From Bacteroidota bacterium (GTDB lineage: Bacteria; Bacteroidota; Bacteroidia; AKYH767-A; OLB10), in assembly GCA_016709725.1 (NCBI GenBank), contig JADJMG010000010.1, positions 112,307 to 176,306 on the forward strand: a DNA stretch of 64,000 nt, in the 5' to 3' direction. Every line of letters starts with the position of its first letter. Within the stretch, counting starts at the first letter, position 1. The notes below the pieces were generated by a model. It worked only from the letters and a program-made list of their open reading frames with translations. It was not told the origin of the DNA and searched no databases. The translations under genes were made by a program, and so were the position numbers. This document shows positions 25,910 through 37,000 of this stretch, one piece after another.

Positions 25910-26746
25910 ATGAAAAAATTAATTTTAAGTGCATTTGTCATTATTGGATTATGCACAAGTAGTCAAGCGCAGGGTTTGAAAACACCAGCGCCATCGCCAA
26001 CACAAACCGTTAAGCAAGATTTCGGTTTGGGAAGTATTGAAGTAAATTATTCTCGTCCTAGTATGAAAGGAAGAGTAATTTTTGGTGATCTAGTTCCATT
26101 GAATAAAGTTTGGAGAACGGGAGCCAATAGTGCAACTACCATTACTTTTTCAGATACGACCATGATTGCAGGTAAGAAAGTGAGTCCAGGAAAGTATGGC
26201 TTATTAACTATTCCAAGTGCTACGGATTGGACAATTATTGTTTCAAGTAATACTACTGTAACGAGCCCAGAAGATTATAAAATGGAAGAAGATGTTGTGC
26301 GCGTGAAGTCTGCAGTAACTACGTTAAAGGATAAGGTTGAGACTTTCACCATTAATGTTGGAAATATTGCAAATTCCACTTGTGACATTCAATTGGCTTG
26401 GGAAAATACACAAGTAAGTATGCCCATTTCGGTTGAACTTGATGGACGTATCATGAAGGATATTGAGCGTTATGTAATCAAAGATAATCGCCCTTATGGT
26501 GCCGCTGCAAATTATTATGCAGAGAATGGTAAGGATATGAAACAGGCTATTGCATGGTACGATAAAGCGATTGAAAGTAATCCTAAAGCCTATTGGAATG
26601 TTCATGCTAAAGCGAAGTGTTATGCTAAAATGGGTATGGTAAAAGAAGCTATTGAGACAGCTAATAAATCCATTGCTATTGCTAAAGAAGCAAAGGATGA
26701 TAATTATGTTAGCTTAAACGAAAAATTAATTAAATCATTGAAATAA
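25910..26746 (+). CDS. DUF2911 domain-containing secreted protein with TPR tail
   Basis: 278 residues. A signal peptide ends at SQAQ (residues 18-21). Residues 25-180 match the DUF2911 family: VNYSRPSMKGRVIFG, VWRTGANSATTITFSD, PGKYGLLTIPSATDWTIIV. Residues 190-278 contain helical TPR-like repeats (ANYYAENGKDMKQAIAWYDK, AKMGMVKEAIETANKSI). The family is common in Bacteroidota, and its biochemical role is unknown. It is probably periplasmic. A strong terminator follows. Confidence 0.92.
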   Translation: MKKLILSAFVIIGLCTSSQAQGLKTPAPSPTQTVKQDFGLGSIEVNYSRPSMKGRVIFGDLVPLNKVWRTGANSATTITFSDTTMIAGKKVSPGKYGLLTIPSATDWTIIVSSNTTVTSPEDYKMEEDVVRVKSAVTTLKDKVETFTINVGNIANSTCDIQLAWENTQVSMPISVELDGRIMKDIERYVIKDNRPYGAAANYYAENGKDMKQAIAWYDKAIESNPKAYWNVHAKAKCYAKMGMVKEAIETANKSIAIAKEAKDDNYVSLNEKLIKSLK

Positions 26747-26767
26747 GAATTAATATTTGTTTCAATA

Positions 26768-26800
26768 AAAAAAGCCTAGAGTTTCAACTCTAGGCTTTTT
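26768..26800. terminator. Bidirectional terminator
   Basis: The stem AAAAGCCTAGAGTT / AACTCTAGGCTTTT spans 26770-26799 with a 2-base central gap. A-run and T-run lie at either end. It lies between the convergent DUF2911 and lipoprotein genes. Confidence 0.88.
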
Positions 26801-26821
26801 TATTGATATTTTTTATGGCTT

Positions 26822-27370
26822 TTATTTGAGTATTTCTCCTTTAAAAGTTGCCGACATTGTGAGCTTAACATTAAAACTATGATCTATTGAATCTGTTGTA
26901 AACCCATTAAGTTTCACTTTAAACTTGGTTTGCTTAAAATAGTTTATCAATTCAACATCTTGAACATCTAAAAATATTTCCGTTTGTCCTCCAGTTGGAA
27001 CTGGATCTTTTCCAGCAAATTCAATGAAAGAGGTGCCTGCCACATTACTGATTTCACTTTTAATTCTTGTAACAAGATCAAAAGTGTAGGGGTTGGGATC
27101 TGTGTCTTCTATTTCAAGTTTTACAGCGGTTACTTTAATCGATTTTAAATTATCAACTCCCACTCCTTGACCAGAAACAAGCCCTTGAATATCACTTTCA
27201 AATTCAAGTACGCCTAAATCAATGTCACCTTGTGTTGTAGTTGGATCCACAGTAATGGTGGCAGTAGCGTAATCATTTGAAAAACTAAATCCGGTTAAAT
27301 TTTCATCATCACACGACGTGGAGAGTGAAATTAGCATGAATACCAATGCTAAGCTAAGTAGATTTTTCAT
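26822..27370 (-). CDS. Hypothetical lipoprotein
   Basis: 182 residues from the ATG at 27370. That choice puts a signal with a lipobox at the start: KNLLSLALVFMLISLSTSCDD, cysteine near residue 20. A longer frame to 27397 would add nine residues before the signal. The mature part is beta-rich, with no motif I recognise (ATITVDPTTTQGDIDLG, VKLEIEDTDPNPYTFDL). It is likely a periplasm- or surface-facing lipoprotein of unknown function. It has its own promoter region and ends at the shared terminator. Confidence 0.8.
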   Translation of the reverse strand: MKNLLSLALVFMLISLSTSCDDENLTGFSFSNDYATATITVDPTTTQGDIDLGVLEFESDIQGLVSGQGVGVDNLKSIKVTAVKLEIEDTDPNPYTFDLVTRIKSEISNVAGTSFIEFAGKDPVPTGGQTEIFLDVQDVELINYFKQTKFKVKLNGFTTDSIDHSFNVKLTMSATFKGEILK

Positions 27371-27436
27371 AGGTCTATTTATTAAATTTTGATGCAAGTT
27401 AACCTTAATTTCAGAAATATCAAAGATGATATTTGT

Positions 27437-29149
27437 CTAGGCAGGTTTTGGCGTGTTTTTAGACGTTAATTTCAATAGGAATGCTATAAAAATTACTAAA
27501 AAACAGCCAATTAGGTTGAGCCATAAAAAGGATATGGTGTCAGAAATGTAAATGGCAATAACGATTACTTCAGTGAGCAAGGCGGCTATAAAAACCGCAT
27601 GTCCTTTGATGGATTTTAAGAATAAAGCCACCATAAAGATTCCTAGTATGGTTCCATAAAAGAGAGACCCCAAGATATTAACTGCTTCGATGAGTGAACC
27701 TAATTTACCTGCTATGGAAGCCACCAAAATGGAAAATATTCCCCAACCAAAGGTGTAAAGTCTGGAGAGAAAGAGATTCTTTTTATCGGTTCGATCTTTA
27801 GGTCGTATTTGATGATGCCAATCCACTACGCAGGTCGATGCCAATGAATTTAATGCCGCGGCTATAGAGCCCCAAGCGGCTAAAAATATAATTGCAATGA
27901 GTAGTCCAACCAATCCTTTTGGTAAATGATGGACAACAAAGTGTAGAAAAATGTAATTGGTGTCATTGGTGTCCGCTAAGGGATCCGATTTTTTTATTTG
28001 CTCCGCAGCTGACTTTCGAAGAGAAAGCAGTTCATGATTATGCTGGGTAAGTTCATTTTTGAATTTTATTTCTGCGACTATATCGTTTCGTTTCTTGGCA
28101 TCTAAATAGTGAATAGCAGATTTTTCATTTTCCTTTCTTACTGCTGAATATTGTGATTCGAGACTGATGATTTCATTCCCTGCAATACCTATACGCGCTT
28201 GTTCGAGCTGTTTGCTGTTGTAGTTGATGGGTCCCTCATACATCGTATAAAAAGGTAAAACCATCGCTCCCACCAGTAAGATCAAAAACTGCATCGGAAT
28301 TTTTACAAAGCCATTCATTAATAATCCTCTTCTGCTTTCACTCAAATTTTTCGCCGTTAGGTAGCGTCCTACTTGTGATTGATCCGTCCCAAAATAGGAG
28401 AGTGCAAGAAAAAAACCACCAATGATTCCACTAAATAGATTGTATTTGTCTTTCCAATCAAATCCCTTTTCTGTAAAACCTGTCGTGATCACGTTTAGCT
28501 TTTGTGAAGCCCCAGCTATGCTTAAGGAGTCCATAAAGTCCATGGAATCGGGAAGTAAATGGACAAGCATATAGCCAGCAATGAACATGGCAATAAAGAT
28601 GATGATGAGTTGCTGTGTTTGCGTATATGAAATGGCTTTTACACCACCACTCACGGTGTAGATAATTAAAAAACCGCCCATGATCACATTGGTGAGATAA
28701 ATATTCCATCCCATCAAAGAGGAAAGAATGATAGACGGTGCATAAATACTAATTCCTGTGCTAAGTCCACGTTGCAAAAGAAATAAAAAGCTAGTAAGAA
28801 GTCGTGTTTTTCTGTCAAAGCGTTTTTCTAAATATTCATAGGCTGTATAAATATTTAATTTTTGATAAACCGGGAGAAGGAAAACACAAATAAAAATCAT
28901 CGCTAGTGGAAGTCCAAAATAATATTGCACAAAACGCATTCCATCCGTGTAGGCTTGTCCTGGCGCAGAGAGAAATGTAATGGCACTTGCTTGGGTAGCC
29001 ATGATTGAAAATAAAATCATGTACCAAGGCATGGATCGGTTATTGAGGAAATAACTATTGAGGTCGGTTTGTCCTCTACTTTTTACCATGCCATAAACGA
29101 TGATCGTAACCATCGTTAAGCATAACACGATCCAATCTATAGTACTCAT
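27437..29149 (-). CDS. Sodium:solute symporter family protein
   Basis: 570 residues with about 13 hydrophobic segments. The SSS family start is clear: DWIVLCLTMVTIIVYGMV, then LNNRSMPWYMILFSIMATQA and FLSAPGQAYTDGMRFVQYYF. YFGTDQSQVGRYLTAKNLSE is the conserved SSS sequence. A hydrophilic loop of about 80 residues (about 320-400) interrupts the middle. The substrate is not evident. It lies 106 bases downstream of the PIG-L deacetylase on the same strand. This pairing suggests uptake of an amino sugar or its conjugate, but that is inference. Confidence 0.92.
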   Translation of the reverse strand: MSTIDWIVLCLTMVTIIVYGMVKSRGQTDLNSYFLNNRSMPWYMILFSIMATQASAITFLSAPGQAYTDGMRFVQYYFGLPLAMIFICVFLLPVYQKLNIYTAYEYLEKRFDRKTRLLTSFLFLLQRGLSTGISIYAPSIILSSLMGWNIYLTNVIMGGFLIIYTVSGGVKAISYTQTQQLIIIFIAMFIAGYMLVHLLPDSMDFMDSLSIAGASQKLNVITTGFTEKGFDWKDKYNLFSGIIGGFFLALSYFGTDQSQVGRYLTAKNLSESRRGLLMNGFVKIPMQFLILLVGAMVLPFYTMYEGPINYNSKQLEQARIGIAGNEIISLESQYSAVRKENEKSAIHYLDAKKRNDIVAEIKFKNELTQHNHELLSLRKSAAEQIKKSDPLADTNDTNYIFLHFVVHHLPKGLVGLLIAIIFLAAWGSIAAALNSLASTCVVDWHHQIRPKDRTDKKNLFLSRLYTFGWGIFSILVASIAGKLGSLIEAVNILGSLFYGTILGIFMVALFLKSIKGHAVFIAALLTEVIVIAIYISDTISFLWLNLIGCFLVIFIAFLLKLTSKNTPKPA

Positions 29150-29255
29150 TGGAAAAATTGACTAAAATATGAATAGAAAATAATTTGCAAAATGAGAAAT
29201 AGAAGCAAGGCTCCATATTTCTTTCTCCAAAAATGTTTCGTGTTCGATTCGCTCA

Positions 29256-31600
29256 TTATTTTTTCTGACCAATCATATTTGCAAATAGTCTGTAAGCACC
29301 TGGAACACCTGCAGGAAGTTGACGGAAAAAGGAAAGTCCTGTGTAGATAAATTTTCCTTTGCCGTATTGGCAGCGAATTAAACTTCCTTCTTGCGGTGAA
29401 TCCTCTTTGTCATTCATTAAAATTAAGTTGGTATAATTGCTGTCAATTTTACTTGCAAAGTAAAGACCCCGTTCTTGTACCCATCCATCAAAATCTTTCT
29501 CTGTTAATTTATTCGGTGAATTAAAAATGGGATCGTTCGGTTGAGTAAAAGTTACTTTTGCTAGTTCATCAGTAACACGATTTCTGCCAATTGAAAATGG
29601 ATAGGGCGTTTTGAACGTTGATGGATGTAGATTCGAATTAGTATTATATTGAACAATAAAAGTTCCTCCATCTTCCATGTATTTAAACAATGGCTGATAA
29701 AGATTTGCTAATTCATCATCTGTATTATAGGCTCTGATGCCCGTAATGATGGCATCGTATTTTTTAAGTTCCATGCCATGAAGTGCAATCGCATTTACTT
29801 CTTCCACTACAAATCCAATTTTTCGCAAGGAGGAGGCTACTTCATCACCTGCACCTTTGATGTAGAGAATATTTTTGCTCCCGATTTTGATATCTACTTT
29901 CTGAAGATCGATTTGTAGTTTCGGAAACCACGTTATTCTCGGAATATGGTTGTAGTTGATGGATGTGTTTCCTTGTAAAACATTCGATTTTCCATTTGCT
30001 GTTTTGAAGCTAAATGTAGTGGTGCTATTCTTGGAAGTTTCTCCTTTCGGTTGAATTGAAAATCGGAGTGTAAAGGGAGTTGAATTTGCTTTAAATTGTA
30101 TTGTGGTATCTTTAAAACTTGACATCCAATCATCGTTTGAGATGTTAGATTGGATCGTAATGGTCGTGTCAGTTGCACCCCAATATTGAAGATTGAGTTC
30201 GTATGATTTAGATTGATCGTTAACAAAAATGGATTTATTCTCAGAAAGATTTCCCGTCAGTAATGGAGAAATTATTAACGGATGAATCAATTCACCACGC
30301 ACCGGGTCGGTCTCTTTAAACGACACCGGAATTTGAATGTTTAGTGTATCGTTTTTAATAAACAATTCAGCAGATACCAACATAGGTACATCATTCCATG
30401 GCTTTCCAATTTCTTTTTGTCAGGAATAGTAAACACTCCAAGTGGATGATTTTCTTTTAACCAATAGGGCTGAGAGTTGGTTATACTACCAGCTAGAACC
30501 ATTTTTCGAGATTGGAATAGTTGTTTTGAGAGAGAAATAGAATTGGATGAGTCGGAATAGATCACGCCGTTAACTTTCAAAGTGGCTTCAGGAAAATTTC
30601 TGAGAATGGATTGTAACGTAATGTGGATGGTATCTTGTTCTGCATATCTTTCTCTGTAGGAATAAGCTGATGTCCATAATCCCATAGCATCTTTAATTAT
30701 TTTTTCAATTTCCTTTAGCTTTTGAATTTGTATGGTGCTCGATGGCATCTTGCGTATTAGCGATCGAACTGTTAGTAATTGATCAACCGAAGCAGATGGA
30801 TTTTGAAAATTGTATGCTGCAATAATTTTTTTTAGTAAGTTCGAAATTACTTTTCCAGAAGGAGACTGTTCCCAAAAGGAAGGAATGTTTTCAAATGGAT
30901 CTGAAACGATGGTGTCGCCTGACACTGGACTAAAATATTCGAGTTGTGTACCACGTTGGCTCGGAACACCAAATCCTTGACTCTTATGTTGAGATCTACT
31001 TTCAGCAGCGATTTCACCGTTGCTTTTTCCATCTAAAATATTATAGCCTCCTGCATCAAGTTTCAATTGTTGTTCAGTGATGGTATTGTTGGATCCGAAA
31101 CGAAAGGTATTCCAATAAATCCTTTTTACTTGCCAGGTACCAAATTCTGCAACTTGATAAGGGAATTTCGATGCATCAGAAGCTGCATCAAATGCTTCTT
31201 TCGCTAAAATAGCACTTGAGCTATGATGTCCATGTCCCGCTCTGCTGTCGGGTGGGAAGCGACAAATCATCACATCAGGTTTAATTTTTCGAATTACATA
31301 AACCATGTCTTCAAGTACTTTTTCTTTCTCCCAAAAATCTAAAGTTTCATTCGAAGTTTTCGAATAGCCAAAATCATTGGCGCGAGTAAAAAACTGTTCG
31401 CCGCCATCAATAGCCCTTGCTGCCATGAGTTCTCTGGTTCGAATGAGTCCTAAGTTTTCACTTAATTCCGATCCAATTAAATTTTGTCCTCCATCACCTC
31501 GAGTTAAGGAAATATAAGCGGTTCGGAAAAGTTTTTCTTTTGACATCCATGTGATGAGTCGAGTATTTTCATCATCAGGATGTGCAGCAATGTAAAGCAC
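29256..31600 (-). CDS. PIG-L family deacetylase with C-terminal GATase-like domain, frameshifted as sequenced
   Basis: The N-terminal part has LYIAAHPDDENTRL and RFPPDSRAGHGHH, the zinc site of LmbE/PIG-L N-acetylglucosaminyl deacetylases. The C-terminal part (29256-30383) ends in a ThuA/GATase1-like region (KYDAIITGIRAYN, GKGKFIYTGLSFFRQLP). The frame breaks at 30414-30418: one more A (minus strand) in the A5 run joins PDK with KEIGKPWNDVPMLVSAELF. The combined length would be about 781 residues. The 5' end is also odd. GTG at 31600 sits right before the active site; upstream in the same frame EAQKSIKKLEVTTT looks like family sequence, but TAA follows before any ATG and no signal peptide is seen. 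Confidence 0.85.
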
Positions 31601-31737
31601 CGTTGTCGTTACTTCTAATTTTTTTATGGATTTCTGAGCTTCTTTGTTGTTAATAATCAGACGTTAATGAATAATTTTGATTTGTCTTTTTCTGCAATTT
31701 TAACATGGATTAACCTAGAACTTATCATTTGCTTTTT

Positions 31738-31745
31738 TATCTTTG
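31738..31745 (+). promoter_or_regulatory. Candidate -7 box upstream of the Omp28-like gene
   Basis: TATCTTTG matches the Bacteroidota sigma -7 consensus TAnnTTTG exactly and lies 32 bases before the ATG. No well-spaced -33 TTTG is visible. Confidence 0.45.
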
Positions 31746-31777
31746 GTTAATCAATAAATCACTTAAATCACAATCAA

Positions 31778-33835
31778 ATGAAGAAGTTTAACCTATTAAT
31801 TGCAGCATTTATATTCTTTACAACTGCTGTAAATGCTCAGTATTACTATGTTCCTTATCAAAATGCAGGGATAAATCCGGGTGGATTAAATTCGGATGGT
31901 GAATTTCCTTTTGCTGCTGGATTAGATCCTTCGTGGACAGTTGTTCAGGGGCCTTCAGTAACTCCAGTTTGGTCTCCTTTAGTTACGTTACCATTCGCCT
32001 TTAATTTTAATGGGGCTCCCGTTACTCAATGTAAAGTATCAAACAGTGGAGTTCTTACCTTTAATACAAGTGCAGTTACGGTTCCTGGTTTTTTGACTGC
32101 AACCTTACCGAATGCGAATGTTCCGGATAATTCTGTTTGCGTGTTGGGTATTCGAGGAACTCAGACTAATGACAATGTTGTTTCTAAAACATTTGGTGTG
32201 GCTCCAAATCGTCAATTTTGGTGTATGTTCTCTTCCTTTTCTACTTCGAATGCAAGCGTTTGGACATATTGGTCAATCGTATTGGAAGAATCCACAAATA
32301 ATATTTACATCGTTGACCAGAGACATAATTTTAACATCAATGTATCGGCAGGAATTCAATTGAATGCTACAACTGCTTTTCCAATTGTTGGCTCTCCAAC
32401 GCTTAATCCAATTGCTGGAACTGATGCTACACCCGTTGATAATTCCTATTATCAATATATTTATGGAACTCAAGTCGCTATCCAATCCAAATTAAGTTCA
32501 ATTATTTTGGATAAGTATTTAATTGTTCCTGGTCAAGTTTTTATTGAAGGTTCAGTTCTTAATTTGGGAGCAACCCCTATTACAAACATGGATATTAAAT
32601 ATGAATCAAATGGTACGGTGTATACTTCTTCAATTTCTGGCTTAAATGTAATTTCAAATACATCTTATTCATTTATTCATAATACCCCATTAAGTATTCC
32701 CGTTGCAGCTGCATATCCCGTAAAGATTTGGGTAGATGTAATTGGTGATGCAGATCATTCTGATGATACATTGAATGCTGTTGTTACAGGGCTTTCATTT
32801 CAAACGACGAAAAGAGTTTTAATAGAAGAAGCTACTGGAACTTGGTGTGGATGGTGCCCTCGTGGTGCTGTATATACTGAACAAATAGATACTGTGCATC
32901 TTGGTTCTGCAATTGTTGTTGCCGTTCATAATTCAGATCCTATGACCGATGCTGTTTACGATGGGGCAATGAATAACCCTAATTTAATTGGTGGTTATCC
33001 TAGTGGACTTGTTGATCGAGTTGATCTAGATGTGGATCCTACTAATTTTGGTGCTAGTTATATCAATAGAATTAATGATGTATCTCCTGCCGACGTTGGT
33101 GTGAGTGCTTATTTTAATTCAGTTTCTCGGCAAGTGGATGTAGTGGTATCTGCTACTTTTGCTGCGGAGTTAACGGGCAATTATCGTTTAAATGCGATTC
33201 TTGTTGAAGATAATGTAATAGGTACAAATGCAGGGTATAATCAAGCTAATTATTATAGTTTTCAAACGAATAATCAACCTTTAGTAGGTGCTGGACATAA
33301 CTGGCAAACAGAAACAGATCCCGTTCCATTTTCATCGATGGTTTATAATTTTGTAGGTAGAAATATTATGGGTGGATTCGACGGTCAAGCAGGATCTGTT
33401 CCTTCAACCGTTACCAGTGGTACCACTTATTCCTACACGTTTTCAACAACAATTCCAGTTACTTGGAATGCGAATAACATGCGTGTAATTGGAATGTTGC
33501 AAGATGCAGATCTTAGCTCTGTGTTGAATGTGAATCGTGGAGCCTATGGAATTACAACATCGGTAAACGAATTAATTTCTGATGCTTTTTCAATGTCTAT
33601 GTATCCAAACCCTGCTAGTCAATTTACCCAATTGGAAGTGAATTTAAAAAATTCTTCTAAGTATATAATTGAAATGTTCGACATGTTAGGTAAGACTGTT
33701 TATTCTCAGCAATTCAACGGATCAACTGGCAAGAATGTATTGAACATCCCTTTGAATGGATTAGATGCAGGAATGTACTTGGTAAAAGTTAATGTGAATG
33801 GATCTGTCTTAACTTCTCGACTTATTGTTAAGTAA
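31778..33835 (+). CDS. Omp28-related T9SS-secreted protein with thioredoxin-like CxxC
   Basis: 685 residues. A signal peptide ends at VNAQ (residues 18-21). A beta-rich N-terminal domain (25-225) is followed by an Ig-like region. The Omp28 family domain then starts RVLIEEATGTWCGWCPRGAV near residue 350, with a redox-type CGWC motif. The C-terminal 80 residues (MYPNPASQFTQLEV, LNIPLNGLDAGMYLVKVNV) are a type A sorting domain. It is therefore surface-exposed or released. Omp28 domains have a thioredoxin fold; redox activity outside the cell is possible but unproven. It is divergent from the PIG-L gene. Confidence 0.9.
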   Translation: MKKFNLLIAAFIFFTTAVNAQYYYVPYQNAGINPGGLNSDGEFPFAAGLDPSWTVVQGPSVTPVWSPLVTLPFAFNFNGAPVTQCKVSNSGVLTFNTSAVTVPGFLTATLPNANVPDNSVCVLGIRGTQTNDNVVSKTFGVAPNRQFWCMFSSFSTSNASVWTYWSIVLEESTNNIYIVDQRHNFNINVSAGIQLNATTAFPIVGSPTLNPIAGTDATPVDNSYYQYIYGTQVAIQSKLSSIILDKYLIVPGQVFIEGSVLNLGATPITNMDIKYESNGTVYTSSISGLNVISNTSYSFIHNTPLSIPVAAAYPVKIWVDVIGDADHSDDTLNAVVTGLSFQTTKRVLIEEATGTWCGWCPRGAVYTEQIDTVHLGSAIVVAVHNSDPMTDAVYDGAMNNPNLIGGYPSGLVDRVDLDVDPTNFGASYINRINDVSPADVGVSAYFNSVSRQVDVVVSATFAAELTGNYRLNAILVEDNVIGTNAGYNQANYYSFQTNNQPLVGAGHNWQTETDPVPFSSMVYNFVGRNIMGGFDGQAGSVPSTVTSGTTYSYTFSTTIPVTWNANNMRVIGMLQDADLSSVLNVNRGAYGITTSVNELISDAFSMSMYPNPASQFTQLEVNLKNSSKYIIEMFDMLGKTVYSQQFNGSTGKNVLNIPLNGLDAGMYLVKVNVNGSVLTSRLIVK

Positions 33836-33863
33836 TTAGTACCTCTATATAAAGAGTAAACTC

Positions 33864-33929
33864 AATCCTCTTTGCAATTTGATAACTCCGTTTAAGTAGG
33901 AGAGTTTCAGAAAGCAAAGAGGATTTTTT
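33864..33929 (+). terminator. Long-stem terminator after the Omp28-like gene
   Basis: AATCCTCTTTGC (33864-33875) pairs with GCAAAGAGGATT (33914-33925), followed by a T run. An inner AACTCC/GGAGAGTT pairing extends the structure. Confidence 0.75.
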
Positions 33930-34073
33930 ATTGTTTTTGATTTTGTGAGGTCTCCAATATTTTTTTTCGATTTTGTTTTGGATAGGTTAAAATTTCTGGA
34001 AAAATCATTGGGAATATTGTTCAATTATTCTTATAATTGTGTTGTATCAAAAAGTTGTTTGCCCTTCGAAAAA

Positions 34074-37000
34074 ATGAAATTAGTGATAATCAAGAAGTAT
34101 ATATTCTTCCTGTTGATATTTGTACTCATCAGCAAAATTTCTTTTGCCCAAAAATCTGTACAACTGGGTGGTTCTAAAACTTGTGTAGTGGTTCCATTTC
34201 ATTCTTCTTTTCAGCTCAGTCAATTTACCATTGAATGTTGGTTTAAACGTACGGGAACAGGTTCTGTCTCAAGTACTGGTTCGATTTCCGCATATCCTTT
34301 AGTTTCTCGCGGACGAGCTGAAGGAGATGGACCACTAAAGGATATAAATTATTTTCTGGGAATTGAGGAAAATAAGGAAGTGTTATGCGCCGATTATGAA
34401 GCCGATAATTCAGCACCCATTCCTGGAAAAAATACTCCTTTAATCGGGGTAACCAGAATTGCTAATGATGTTTGGTATCACGCAGCAGTTACTTTAGATG
34501 GATCGAACTTTTGTTTATACTTAAATGGAAATTTAGAAGCACAGCAAACAGTAACATCTTTACCTCAAACGTTGGGATTGCAGAAATTTTGTATTGGATC
34601 TGCAAAAAATTCTATTCAGGCTTCCTTAGGTTCATTCGTTGGACAAATAAGTGAAGTGAAATTATGGAGTACTGCATTAACTGCAACTTTTCTTAAGACA
34701 AATATGTTCTCACAGGGTATTCAAAATGCGGCACTGATAGCGAGATGGCCCATGAACGATGGTAATGGAATGACCGTTCGCGATAGTTCTGGAAATAATA
34801 GAAACGGTGCTATCGAAGGGGCGCTATCAACTTGGATAAGTGAAACTCCTTTCACCACTACATTGGAAATTGTTCGAGGACCCTATATTCAACAAATTTC
34901 CCCAACCTCATCTACTTTATGTTGGAGAACAAATATTCCTGCAACAAGTTTGATTCGTTACAGTACCAATTGGCAGGTCTTACCTGATTTGTTAGTCGAC
35001 AATGATTGCTTTACAGATCACAAATTAACATTGACAGGACTAATTCCTGGGAAGAAATATTTCTATTCGATTGGTTCAGCGACCAAGTTGTTGCAACGGG
35101 ATTCAAATAATAATTTTGTAACAACACCATTGGCGGGTAAGGATGCATCAACTGTTGCGTGGATTACAGGCGAGTTAGGAACTGGTAAAACGGTCGTGAA
35201 TAAAGTTTATTCTAGCGCCAAATCTTTTTTGGGAGATAGATTGCCCAATGTATGGATCAATGCTGGGAATTTGGGATATACCGCTGGAACGGATTTACAA
35301 TATCAATCTAAATTCTTTTCTGTTTTTGCAGATTGGCTAAAGAAACTTTGCATTTTTCCAACTCCTGGATTATTGGATTACGGCAGTAGTCCCTTGAAGC
35401 AATCGAATCATGCAATAGCCTACAATGATATTTTTCATGTGCAGCAAGATGTTATCTCGGGAGCGCAAAGTAATCGAAAGGAGTATTATTCATTTGATCA
35501 TGGAGACGTTCACTTTATTGTTTTAGATGCTTTTGGAATTGAGTCGAACAAAAAATTGGTGGATACAACTTCAGCACAAGCGATTTGGCTGAAAAATGAT
35601 TTAGCTACAACGAACTTAAAATGGAAAGTAGTAAGTATCGGAATGCCTTTTTATACTAAGGGAAGTATAAACGGTGATACGGATACATTGATGATGCAAT
35701 TGCGCACTTCGATCCTTCCCATTTTAGAGCGCAATAGTGTAGATGTAGTGATTGGCGGAGGAAGCTATGCCTATGAAAGAAGTTATTTATTGAACGGATT
35801 AACAGGAACCGCTGCCGATTATAAAGCATGGAAACATAGAGTAAGTGCATCAAAAGCAAAATACGATGGCTCGCCGAATTCCTGCCCTTATGTTAAAGCC
35901 GATAACTCAAATGCAAAGGGAACAGTGTATATCACCTTAGGAACCTCAGGCCAACGTGGCTCTGAACAAGTGGATTTTCCTTTTCCTGCTATGGTAACTT
36001 CTAAAACTAATTTATCAGGATCTATGATTCTTGAAGTGATAAATAATAGATTAGATGCTTCATGGATTCGTGAAGATGGAGTGGTAGGAGACCGTTTTAC
36101 CATGTTTAAAGGAGTAAACGACACAACAGTAATTCCGGTCAATACAGGTCAACGAGTGAAGTTAGAAGCTCCTTGGGTAGGTGATTACCTTTGGTTAAAT
36201 ACTATTTCTACTACTAAATCACAAAACTTAACAATTAGCAATTCTACAGATATAACGGTGGTGGATAGCCTAAATTGCATCCAGCATACCTGGCAATTTG
36301 ATTTAGTGGGACAAGATCCATCGCAGATAATTTTATCGGCTCCTACCAATTTTAGTTGTTGTAATCCCACTTCGGTTGGGTTAAAAGTGATACCTGTGGA
36401 TCCCAATGGGAATTCAATGTCTGTGAAATTTTACGGACGTAAAAAGCCCTTCCAAAGTACACCGCCAGCGCCATTTTCTATCATTGGTTTGCCCGATACT
36501 CAGTTCTATACGAGCGAAGAGAATGGAGGATCCAATAGTTTTTTTAAAGCACAAATGGATTGGACTTTAGCCAAGAAAGATTCATTAACCGTTTCGTTTA
36601 TTTCTCATTATGGAGATTGTGTGGAGCATGGTGATAACAATGGTGATAAAGTAGAGTGGATGAGAGCCGATTCGGCATTTAAGATTATTGAAGATCCTAT
36701 CACCACTCAATTACCTTTCGGAATTCCTTACAGTGTTTGTGTGGGTAATCACGATCAAAGTCCTAATGGCGATCCCAATGGTACTACTACATTATACAAT
36801 CAATACTTTGGAAGTACGCGTTTCTCGGGCCGTAATTATTATGGCGGGCATTATGGTAGTAATAATGATAATCATTACGAACTATTTTCAGTGAATGGTT
36901 ATAATTTCATTGCGATTTCGTTAGAATACGATGAGAGTGGTAATAGTACTGTGTTGGCTTGGGCAGATGCACTTTTGAAAACTTATGCTAACCGAAAAGC

